Of a stretch of 6,659 bases of DNA, positions 1 to 6,117 are shown in pieces (the stretch's first letter is position 1; every line of letters begins with the position of its first letter). The position numbers were made by a program, and so were the translations under genes. The stretch is from Actinomycetes bacterium (GTDB taxonomy: Bacteria > Actinomycetota > Acidimicrobiia > Acidimicrobiales > RAAP-2). The notes beneath the pieces were generated by a model. The model made no database searches. It saw nothing but the letters and a program-made list of their open reading frames with translations, and was not told the DNA's origin. The stretch covers positions 1 to 6,659 of the forward strand of contig JAKCEC010000070.1 of NCBI GenBank assembly GCA_021841725.1. Direction: 5' to 3'.

Positions 1-6
1 AACGAC

Positions 7-20
7 GGGCCGTTCGGCCC
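7..20. other. Short GC hairpin upstream of the operon
   Basis: GGGCC and GGCCC flank GTTC, a tight 5-bp stem. It could be the tail of an upstream terminator or part of the ATPase leader. No T-tract is present and only six bases of left context are available. Confidence 0.25.
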
Positions 21-53
21 TGGAGGGGGGGTGACGTCCGAGGCGAGCGCGGT

Positions 54-2891
54 GTGATACTGAGGGGCGTGACCACCGCCGTCACCCCCACCGCGGCCCG
101 CACCGACGCCGACCCGTTCTCGAGTGTCCCCCTCTTGCACCTCGAGCCCGCCGAGGTCCTCACGGACCTGGGATCGTCATCGCGCGGTCTCACCACCGAC
201 GAGGCCCGACGTCGGCTGGCCCAGGACGGACCCAACGAACTCCCCGTGTCGCGACCACGCCGTATTTTCCTCGAAGTGGTGTCCCAGTTCGCCAATATGT
301 TCGTCGTGGTCCTCGTCGTGGCGGCGGGGCTGACGCTGTTGACGTACCTCTGGAGCGTCCCGCGAGATTCGGCGAACTTGATACTGGCCCTGGGCATCAT
401 GGCCGTGGTGGTACTGAACGCCCTCATCGGGTTCTTCCAAGAGCATTCGGCCGAACGGACCGCCCAGGCCCTCCAGGCCATGGTGCCGCACCAGGCGCGG
501 GTTCTGCGCGACGGTGAACTGACGCAGATACCGGCCGACCAGCTCGTGCGCGGCGACCTGATCCTCCTGGACGCCGGCGACGAGGTGTCCGCGGATTGCC
601 GGGTCGTGGAGTCGCACGCCCTCTACGTCGAGATGGCCGCGCTCACCGGTGAGAGTCAGCCCGTCGCGCGCAGCGACGAGGCGTCGCTGCAGGCCCGCGA
701 ACCCCTCGAATCGCGCAATTGCGTCTTCATGGGGACCTCGGTCACCAACGGGACCGGCAAGGCGGCCGTCTTCGCCACCGGCCTCGATACCCAGTTCGGT
801 CGCATCTACCGTCTCACCACCGAGGTCCGCCGCGAGACGAGCCCGTTGCAACGCCAGGTCAACGACATGGCCCGACGCGTCGCCCTCGTGGCCATCGGGG
901 CCGGCGCCGCGCTGTTCGCCGTGCGGATCCTCAGCGGCAACTCCACCACCACCTCCTTCATCTTCGCCCTGGGCGTCATGGTCGCACTCGTACCCGAAGG
1001 ACTCCCGGCCACCTTGTCGGTCTCGCTGGCCATCGCGGTTCGGCGGATGGCCCAGCGCCACGCCCTCATCAAACGACTGGTCGCCGTCGAGACGCTGGGG
1101 TCGACGAACGTCATCTGCACCGACAAGACGGGAACCCTCACCAAGGGTGAAATGACGATCCAGCAGATCTACGTCGACGGCGCCACCGCGCGCGTGACGG
1201 GAATCGGCTACTCCCCCGAGGGTTCCCTCGACGACGTCGCCGGGGTTCGCGAGCTCCTGGTCGCCGCCGGGCTCTGCTGCGACGCACGTTTGCTGCCCCC
1301 CGCGGCCGACGTCGGATGGCGCATCCTCGGTGATCCCACCGAGGGCGCCATCTTGGTCGCGTGCGCCAAGGCGGGCGTCGACCTCGCGGCGGAGAACGCG
1401 CGCACGCCGCGCGTGGGCGTCTTCCCCTTCGACGCCGATCGCAAGATCATGACCACTCTGCACCAGGGCGAGGGGGCGGTGCGCGCGTGCGCCAAGGGGT
1501 CGCCCCAGGCGATCCTCGAGCGCTGTACCAGCGTCGTGGCGGCGGGTCGCGTCGTGGCGCTCGACGAGGATCAACGCCACCGCGTGAGTGCCGCCAACGA
1601 CGACATGGCCTCGTCGGCCCTGCGCGTGCTGGGCGTGGCGGTCAAGACACTGGCGTCAGAGCACGTCGACCAGGACACCGCCGAGAGTGAGCTGACCCTC
1701 CTGGGACTGGTGGGGATGCTCGATCCCCCGCGCGCGGAGGTGACGACAGCGGTCGACGCGTGTCGGCGCGCGGGCGTCAGGATCTTCATGGTGACCGGCG
1801 ACTACGGACTCACCGCCGAGGCCATCGCGCGCCGCGTGGGCATCATCCACGAGGGTGCGGCGAGCGTGGTCACCGGGCGCGATCTCGACGAGATGTCCGA
1901 CGACGCGCTCGTCGCGACCCTCGGCGGCAACGAACAGATCGTCTTCGCTCGCGTGCGACCCGAGCACAAGCTGCGCATCGTCCTGGCCCTCGAATCCTCG
2001 GGCTACGTCGTGGCGGTGACCGGCGACGGCGCCAACGACGCCCCCGCCCTGAAACGCGCGAGCGTCGGGGTCGCGATGAGCGAGGGGGGCACCGACGTGG
2101 CGCGGGCCGCGGCCGAGATGCTCCTCCTCGACGACTCCTTCGTGTCCATCGCGGCCGCCATCGAACTCGGTCGCGCGGTCTACCAGAACATCCGCCACAT
2201 CCTCGTCTACCTCTTCAGTCACAACCTGGCCGAGCTCGCCCCCATCCTGGCCGCCACCGCCGTCGGCTTCCCCCTCGTCCCCCTCTCGGCCCTGCAGGTG
2301 CTGGCGATCGACCTCGGCTCGGACGTGCTCCCGGCGTTAGCCCTGGGGGCCCAGCCCCCCGAGGCGGGCACGATGGACCGGCCGCCCCGGTCGGCCGACG
2401 AACACCTCTTCTCCTGGGGTCTGGTGCGTCGATTCCTCTTCCTCGGCACCATCGAGTCCCTCGGCGTGGTCGTCATCTTCTTCTGGCGCGTCCACGGCGC
2501 GCACCTCGCCTTCGCGGACTTTCGATCGTCGAACCCCACCTATCGCGAAGCCCTCACCATGACGCAGGCGGGTATCGTCGTGAGCCAGTTCTTCAACAGC
2601 TTCACCGTGCGCACGGAACGCGAGAGCGTACTGCGCGCGGGCGTCTTCTCCAACCCGGCCCTGGTCGCGGCCGGAGTCGTCGGGCTGAGCCTCATGGCCT
2701 GCATCAGCTACGTTCCCGTCCTCCAGCGCGTCTTCAACACCGCCGCCCTGAGCGTCACCGACTGGCTCGTACTCCTCGTGTTGGGCGTGACCCTGCTCGG
2801 CTCCGACGAGGTCCGCAAGGCCCTCCTGCGTCATCGCGACACCACACGTGAGCGACGGGCCGCGAGCCTACCGACGCGAGAGGAGTCGTGA
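54..2891 (+). CDS. P2-type cation-transporting P-type ATPase, Na,K-ATPase-like (P2C-like)
   Basis: Membrane pump that couples ATP hydrolysis to cation transport; 945 residues. Seen in order: cation-ATPase N-terminal domain (about 24-70), M1/M2 (about 82-127), actuator loop TGES (198-201), M4 with PEGL (314-317), phosphorylation motif DKTGT with Asp357, nucleotide-binding KGSP (481-484), hinge TGD (581-583), GDGAND (657-662), and six C-terminal membrane segments ending near 917. Likely cation ligands are Glu315, Asn724, Glu727, Asp753 and Asp757. M6 reads IDLGSD and the end reads DEVRK (918-922), both close to animal Na,K-ATPase alpha; M5 has His723 where Na,K-ATPase has Ser775. Ca2+ pumps share many of these motifs, so the transported ion is not certain; K+/Na+/H+ is favoured by sequence and by the two RCK genes that follow. 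The GTG at 54 has GAGG ten bases upstream. GTG 69 is an alternative with poor spacing. The frame is open to the window edge, but the N-terminus already has full family length. Confidence 0.93.
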   Translation: MILRGVTTAVTPTAARTDADPFSSVPLLHLEPAEVLTDLGSSSRGLTTDEARRRLAQDGPNELPVSRPRRIFLEVVSQFANMFVVVLVVAAGLTLLTYLWSVPRDSANLILALGIMAVVVLNALIGFFQEHSAERTAQALQAMVPHQARVLRDGELTQIPADQLVRGDLILLDAGDEVSADCRVVESHALYVEMAALTGESQPVARSDEASLQAREPLESRNCVFMGTSVTNGTGKAAVFATGLDTQFGRIYRLTTEVRRETSPLQRQVNDMARRVALVAIGAGAALFAVRILSGNSTTTSFIFALGVMVALVPEGLPATLSVSLAIAVRRMAQRHALIKRLVAVETLGSTNVICTDKTGTLTKGEMTIQQIYVDGATARVTGIGYSPEGSLDDVAGVRELLVAAGLCCDARLLPPAADVGWRILGDPTEGAILVACAKAGVDLAAENARTPRVGVFPFDADRKIMTTLHQGEGAVRACAKGSPQAILERCTSVVAAGRVVALDEDQRHRVSAANDDMASSALRVLGVAVKTLASEHVDQDTAESELTLLGLVGMLDPPRAEVTTAVDACRRAGVRIFMVTGDYGLTAEAIARRVGIIHEGAASVVTGRDLDEMSDDALVATLGGNEQIVFARVRPEHKLRIVLALESSGYVVAVTGDGANDAPALKRASVGVAMSEGGTDVARAAAEMLLLDDSFVSIAAAIELGRAVYQNIRHILVYLFSHNLAELAPILAATAVGFPLVPLSALQVLAIDLGSDVLPALALGAQPPEAGTMDRPPRSADEHLFSWGLVRRFLFLGTIESLGVVVIFFWRVHGAHLAFADFRSSNPTYREALTMTQAGIVVSQFFNSFTVRTERESVLRAGVFSNPALVAAGVVGLSLMACISYVPVLQRVFNTAALSVTDWLVLLVLGVTLLGSDEVRKALLRHRDTTRERRAASLPTREES
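2881..2885 (+). promoter_or_regulatory. Ribosome binding site fixing the first RCK start
   Basis: AGGAG lies five bases before the ATG at 2891 and only two bases before the in-frame GTG at 2888. The spacing favours the ATG, which also gives the canonical RCK N-terminus MHVVVVGCG. The site lies inside the last codons of the ATPase gene, so translation is probably coupled. Confidence 0.7.
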
Positions 2892-3547
2892 TGCACGTCG
2901 TGGTCGTAGGATGCGGGCGCTCCGGCGCCGCCCTGGCGCAACGCCTGGGCGCCGAGGGCGACTCGGTCAGCGTGATCGATCTCCACGCCGACGCGCGTGA
3001 TCGCCTGGCGAGTAATTTCACGGGCGTCTTCATCGAGGGCGACGCGCTGCATCAGTCCGTTCTCGAGTCGGCCCAGATCGAGCGGGCGGACGCCTTCGTG
3101 GCCCTCAGCTCCAACGACAGTGTCAACATCGTCGTGGCCCGCGTGGCGCGTGACAGCTACCACGTCCCCCACGTCCTCGGGCGCCTGCACGACGTCCAGT
3201 GGTACCCCATCAGCTCGCACCTCGGACTGCAGATGGTGACCACCGTGCAGATGACGGTGGACCGCATCCACCGGCTCCTGCGGCATCGGCGACTGGACCC
3301 CGAAGTGGTCTTCGGCAACGGCGAGTCACTGCTGGTGCGCTCGAGTCTCCCGGAGTACCTCAGTGGACGTCGGGTGAGCGAGTTCAACGTCGAGGGTGAG
3401 ATCCACGTCGTCGAGATCACCCGCGCGGGCCACTCACTCCTACCCGGGAGTTCCACGACCTGGCGTAAGGGCGATTTCGTGAGTTTCATCGTGGCCGCGG
3501 GGGCGCTCGAGCGTCTGCACGGTTTTCTCGACGGGAGGTGGTCGTGA
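2891..3547 (+). CDS. TrkA/RCK-family regulatory protein, full-length (RCK_N + RCK_C)
   Basis: Cytosolic nucleotide-binding regulator of the type that gates K+ transport systems; 218 residues from the ATG. The Rossmann signature GCGRSG is at 7-12 and an acidic Asp30 ends beta-2, as in NAD(H)-binding RCK_N domains; EGDAL follows at 49-53. A second domain from about 135 to 215 fits the TrkA_C/RCK_C fold, with a typical GHSLLPG turn (180-186) and a GDFV strand (194-197). The size is close to the CeoB/KtrA-type single-RCK proteins. The start ATG overlaps the ATPase stop (TGATG), so the two are almost certainly co-transcribed and translationally coupled. No TrkH, KtrB or KimA-like permease is visible in the window, so its partner may be the ATPase itself (inference) or a permease elsewhere in the genome. 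Confidence 0.88.
   Translation: MHVVVVGCGRSGAALAQRLGAEGDSVSVIDLHADARDRLASNFTGVFIEGDALHQSVLESAQIERADAFVALSSNDSVNIVVARVARDSYHVPHVLGRLHDVQWYPISSHLGLQMVTTVQMTVDRIHRLLRHRRLDPEVVFGNGESLLVRSSLPEYLSGRRVSEFNVEGEIHVVEITRAGHSLLPGSSTTWRKGDFVSFIVAAGALERLHGFLDGRWS
3534..3538 (+). promoter_or_regulatory. Ribosome binding site fixing the second RCK start
   Basis: GGAGG lies eight bases before the ATG at 3547. The in-frame GTG codons at 3538 and 3544 overlap it or lie too close. The ATG also gives the expected MEILVAGGGNVG start. Confidence 0.7.
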
Positions 3548-3951
3548 TGGAGATTCTCGTCGCCGGCGGCGGCAACGTGGGCCGACAGGTCGCCCGGACC
3601 CTCCTGGCGCAATCGCACCACGTCATCATCATCGAGAGCGACCGCTCGCGCGCCGCGACGCTGCGCGACGAGGGCTTCGAGGTCGTCACCGGCAACGCCA
3701 GCGTGGCCACCTCCCTCGAGGCGGCCGGCGCCCTACACGCCGACCTCCTCGTCGCCTGCACCGAGCGCGACGAGGAGAACCTCGTCATCTCGGTCCTGGC
3801 CAAGCGTCACCTGCGCATCCCTCGCGTGGTGGCGCGCATCAACGACGACGACACCCGCTGGCTCTTCAACGACACCTGGGGCGTCGACGCCGCGCTCTCC
3901 TCGGCCTCGGCCCTGTGCGCGCTCATCGCGACCCCGACTCAGCGCGCGTGA
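3547..3951 (+). CDS. Short TrkA/RCK_N-only protein lacking RCK_C
   Basis: Second nucleotide-binding RCK protein of the operon; 134 residues. The Rossmann motif GGGNVG is at 7-12 and Glu30 sits at the end of beta-2, suggesting dinucleotide or adenine-nucleotide binding. The segment ARINDDDTRWLFNDTWGVD (97-114) matches the end of RCK_N domains, where the crossover helix begins. The protein stops about 20 residues later, so the usual C-terminal TrkA_C domain (about 80 residues) is absent. It starts on the stop codon of the preceding RCK gene (TGATG). It ends by overlapping the convergent exporter gene by 13 bases, which suggests the short end is either natural or was set by a rearrangement at this junction. 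It may pair with the full-length RCK protein, as CeoB/CeoC-type pairs are thought to do (inference). Confidence 0.85.
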   Translation: MEILVAGGGNVGRQVARTLLAQSHHVIIIESDRSRAATLRDEGFEVVTGNASVATSLEAAGALHADLLVACTERDEENLVISVLAKRHLRIPRVVARINDDDTRWLFNDTWGVDAALSSASALCALIATPTQRA

Positions 3952-5303
3952 CCCCACCGCACGTGGTGCAGGTGCGGGTGGTGGTGCGCGGGGGAATGGC
4001 GCACCACCACGCCCCCCGTGAAGGCCTCGGCGTCGATGCGCCTCATGGTGGGTAGGCCCGGCAACACCAGCAACGACACCGACACCCCGATGACGCTCAG
4101 GCCCGTGCGCAGTCCCACGAGGTGGATCAACACGGTCATCAACAGCGATCCGAGGGCCATACCCCCCACCTCGCCCCCCTCGAGCGCGCCCATGACCCGA
4201 CCTAACTTGTCGTTGGGCACGATGTGCTGCAAGATGGTGATGGCGTTCACGTCGACGACGGAATTGGCGGCGCCGATGAGCCACATCGACACCAGCGCCG
4301 CGAAGAGATTCGGGAGAATCGCGATGATGAGCAACGGGGCGGCCCAGACGATCACGCCGAGCGCGAAGTCCATCGCCAGACGCGCGCGCTCCATCAACAT
4401 GAGCGCGAGGAAACCACCCACCAGTCCGCCGATGCCCAGGAGGGACTCCATCAGGCCGAGTCCGGAACTTCCGATGTGCAGCAGCTTGAGCGCAATGGCC
4501 ACGGTGAACACCGCCGACGCCCCGGCCACGACGCACTGCAGGACGTAGAGGACGACGAGCACCGACACCCGCCGGTCGTGCGCGATGAACTGAAATCCCT
4601 TGACCGCGCGCACCACGAAGGGTTGGTAGGGTTCGCCCCCGCGCCCCGACGCCGCGAGGAGCGACTGCAGCTCGGGCGAACGCTCCTCGTCGCGCGGGGG
4701 CCGCACCGAGACGATCAGGAGCGCAGACCAGACGAAGGTCACGGCGTCGAAGCCGAAGGCCGTCGCAACGTTGGCGTAGGCGAGCAGAAATCCCGCCAGG
4801 GCGGGTCCGGCGAAGAACCCGACGCTCTCAATCGTGCTCGACACCACGTTGGCCCCGGCGACCTCGTCGGGGTTGCGCGCGAGACCCGGGAGGATGGCCA
4901 CCTGCGAGGGCCGAAACGCCGTGCCCGCCAGACCCACCAGCACGATCACGACGAAGACGGGCCACTTCGACGCGTGCAGGCCCACCAGGAGAGCGCCGAT
5001 CAGCACCAGTACCAGTCGCACCACGTCCGAGACGACCATCACGAGCCGGCGATCGTACTGATCCGCGAAGATCGACGCGAGGGGGGCGATCGTCGCGATG
5101 GCGACGTAGCGCACGACCACGAGGACGCCCACCGCGGTGGTGCCGCCGTGGCGGAACACGTAGACAATGGCGCTCAGCGAGAAGACGCCGTCGCCGATGA
5201 GCGACCCCGCGAAGGCCAGGAAGACCCGCCGCAGGGCGGGGTTGGCGAACACGTTCGCCATCGCCGTCCTCGACGAACGAAGTTCGTCACCTACGAGACT
5301 CAC
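3939..5303 (-). CDS. MFS-family exporter (MFS_3/EntS-like) with histidine-rich C-terminus
   Basis: Inner-membrane secondary transporter, probably drug or metabolite efflux; 454 residues with about twelve hydrophobic segments (roughly 27-50, 58-80, 88-107, 114-132, 158-178, 185-201, 246-272, 282-304, 312-330, 334-355, 376-398, 399-418). The loop between segments 2 and 3 carries the MFS motif-A relative FADQYDRRLVM (79-89). The IVPNDKLGRVMG region (361-372) is typical of MFS_3 members. The last 20 residues contain eight histidines, unusual for the family, and are encoded across a hairpin. The GTG at 5303 has GGAGG seven bases upstream; the ATG at 5261 with GAGGA is a workable alternative that would remove 14 residues. 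The substrate cannot be read from sequence. The gene converges on the RCK operon with a 13-base overlap and lies 150 bases downstream of the DUF4760-like gene. Confidence 0.88.
   Translation of the reverse strand: MSLVGDELRSSRTAMANVFANPALRRVFLAFAGSLIGDGVFSLSAIVYVFRHGGTTAVGVLVVVRYVAIATIAPLASIFADQYDRRLVMVVSDVVRLVLVLIGALLVGLHASKWPVFVVIVLVGLAGTAFRPSQVAILPGLARNPDEVAGANVVSSTIESVGFFAGPALAGFLLAYANVATAFGFDAVTFVWSALLIVSVRPPRDEERSPELQSLLAASGRGGEPYQPFVVRAVKGFQFIAHDRRVSVLVVLYVLQCVVAGASAVFTVAIALKLLHIGSSGLGLMESLLGIGGLVGGFLALMLMERARLAMDFALGVIVWAAPLLIIAILPNLFAALVSMWLIGAANSVVDVNAITILQHIVPNDKLGRVMGALEGGEVGGMALGSLLMTVLIHLVGLRTGLSVIGVSVSLLVLPGLPTMRRIDAEAFTGGVVVRHSPAHHHPHLHHVRWGHAR
3978..4010. terminator. Perfect 12-bp hairpin at the convergent junction, candidate bidirectional terminator
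   Basis: GTGGTGGTGCGC (3978-3989) and its exact reverse complement (3999-4010) flank a nine-base loop. The hairpin begins 27 bases after the stop of the three-gene + operon, the right place for a terminator. There is no T-tract on either strand, so termination would be of the hairpin-only kind or Rho-assisted. It lies inside the 3' coding end of the minus-strand exporter, where its arms encode VVVR and AHHH. Confidence 0.5.
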
Positions 5304-5310
5304 TCGTCGC

Positions 5311-5315
5311 CCTCC
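5311..5315 (-). promoter_or_regulatory. Ribosome binding site for the MFS gene
   Basis: On the minus strand GGAGG sits within a G-rich GGGGGAGGG run, seven bases before the GTG at 5303. It supports that start over the internal ATG at 5261. Confidence 0.6.
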
Positions 5316-5385
5316 CCCTCGACCGCGGCACCGCCGTCCGTGACCCTAGTCGCCGCTTCGTCGGCCACGCCGCCGACCGCGAAAT

Positions 5386-5413
5386 CGGGCCCCGCGGCGA
5401 CCCGTGGGGCCCG
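5386..5413 (-). terminator. Strong GC-rich hairpin between the DUF4760-like gene and the MFS gene
   Basis: A 12-bp stem (one G-T pair, the rest G-C) closes a four-base loop: CGGGCCCCGCGG pairs with CCGTGGGGCCCG. It starts about 40 bases after the stop of the DUF4760-like gene and is followed on the minus strand by ATTTC, a very short T-run. It probably ends or attenuates that transcript, so the MFS gene may have its own promoter. I found no convincing promoter hexamers in the remaining gap. Confidence 0.45.
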
Positions 5414-5453
5414 GTAGGTCACCGACGACCCGAACCGACGTCGCCGCGTCGCG

Positions 5454-5795
5454 TCACTGCGTGGCGCGAACGGCCAAGGACTCGAAGTGCTCGTACAGTT
5501 TGGGCTCGCCCTCACGCTCGCGAATGGCCCGAGCGTGAGCGCCGACCTTATTCCACATGCCCTCAATCCAGAACAGGTCGCTCGCCAGGTCCCAGTCGAG
5601 CACGTCGTGCTTCACCAGCGTGCCCATGGTCTCGCCGAACATCAACACCTTTCGCACCGCCGGCGATTGATCGGCCGTGTCACTCGGATCGAAGTCCGGT
5701 GCGTAGATCTCGCTCAACGCGTCACCCAGACCCAACTCCGTCGACCACCGGACCAACTCCATGAACACCTTCGCGTCGTCGTACGTCGCAACCAT
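5454..5795 (-). CDS. Small DUF4760-like protein, function unknown
   Basis: A 113-residue soluble, largely helical, acidic protein with no signal peptide or membrane segment. The pattern of an N-terminal helix, a PAVRKVLMFGETMGTLVKHDVLD segment (about 45-67, with ETMGTLVKHDVLD at its end), a Trp/Phe-rich segment (about 71-82) and a closing EPKLYEHFESLA stretch resembles DUF4760 proteins; this is from memory of the family and not a database hit. No catalytic motif is visible. The ATG at 5795 is chosen because AAGGGG lies six bases upstream. A longer reading from 5885 would add 30 arginine-rich residues that look non-coding. It is followed by a hairpin and then, 150 bases on, the MFS gene on the same strand. 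No functional link to neighbours can be shown. Confidence 0.75.
   Translation of the reverse strand: MVATYDDAKVFMELVRWSTELGLGDALSEIYAPDFDPSDTADQSPAVRKVLMFGETMGTLVKHDVLDWDLASDLFWIEGMWNKVGAHARAIREREGEPKLYEHFESLAVRATQ
5511..5539. repeat. 10-bp perfect inverted repeat inside the DUF4760-like gene
   Basis: CTCACGCTCG (5511-5520) and its exact reverse complement (5530-5539) flank a nine-base spacer near the 3' end of the gene. On the coding strand the arms encode parts of AHAR and RERE. It may fold in the mRNA or be a by-product of codon choice. Confidence 0.4.
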
Positions 5796-5801
5796 GACTT
5801 T

Positions 5802-5807
5802 CCCCTT
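5802..5807 (-). promoter_or_regulatory. Ribosome binding site for the DUF4760-like gene
   Basis: AAGGGG on the minus strand, six bases before the ATG at 5795. It decides the 113-residue start over the upstream alternative at 5885. Confidence 0.55.
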
Positions 5808-6117
5808 AATGTCGCCCACCTCACTCCGACCCGAATGTCGCGAGTGTCTGCAAAGTACCAGACGGCGACGGCGAAGGGCGGACAAAAATGTTCGAGCGCG
5901 TCCTTTCTATACGAGCCGCCGACGTGAACGCTCGGTAACCGTCACTCGTGCACCTCGCCCTGGCGCCGTCTCGCGCCAGGTCGGAATCGACCCGTCGCCA
6001 CATGACGAGTGAGCGGGTCCGGTCCCTCCGGCGTCAGTTCCGTCGTGTCGCGCACGCCCCCACGGCCTCGCGGGTGACGCCTCCACCGCGATCGACGTAC
6101 GACGTGTCAGGCGCCGA
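5808..6117. other. Non-coding intergenic stretch
   Basis: No convincing gene on either strand; open frames here are arginine- or proline-rich and overlap one another. It should hold the 3' untranslated end of the secreted-protein gene and the promoter of the DUF4760-like gene, both on the minus strand. The only promoter-like hexamer I see is TATAGA on the minus strand (5911-5906), with no good -35 at 17 bases; weak. An 8-bp hairpin lies at 5959-5980. No tRNA, CRISPR or insertion-sequence ends were seen. Confidence 0.6.
5959..5980 (-). terminator. 8-bp hairpin downstream of the secreted-protein gene
   Basis: CCTGGCGC and GCGCCAGG form a perfect 8-bp stem around a six-base loop, about 140 bases after the stop of the secreted-protein gene on the minus strand. 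No T-tract follows on either strand, so a terminator role is tentative. Confidence 0.3.

Noticed and set aside
177..1580. Long minus-strand open frame (467 codons) opposite the ATPase
   Set aside because: Its translation is low-complexity, rich in Gly, Asp, Arg and His, with no domain. The + strand frame has every P-type ATPase motif. It is a GC-bias shadow.
1760..2851. Arginine-rich + strand frame overlapping the ATPase
   Set aside because: Composition is arginine/proline/histidine-dominated, typical of an out-of-frame reading of GC-rich DNA.
4224..5417. Long + strand open frame (397 codons) opposite the MFS gene
   Set aside because: The product is an extreme His/Arg/Asp/Glu/Gln mix with no hydrophobic core. 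The minus strand encodes a clean 12-segment MFS protein.
5796..5885. N-terminal extension of the DUF4760-like gene to the start at 5885
   Set aside because: The extra residues are arginine-rich and unlike the rest, and the ATG at 5795 has a well-spaced AAGGGG.
5930..6117. Possible tRNA suggested by GGTCGGAATCGACC near 5979
   Set aside because: It does not fit the T-arm consensus, and no acceptor or anticodon stems can be drawn around it.
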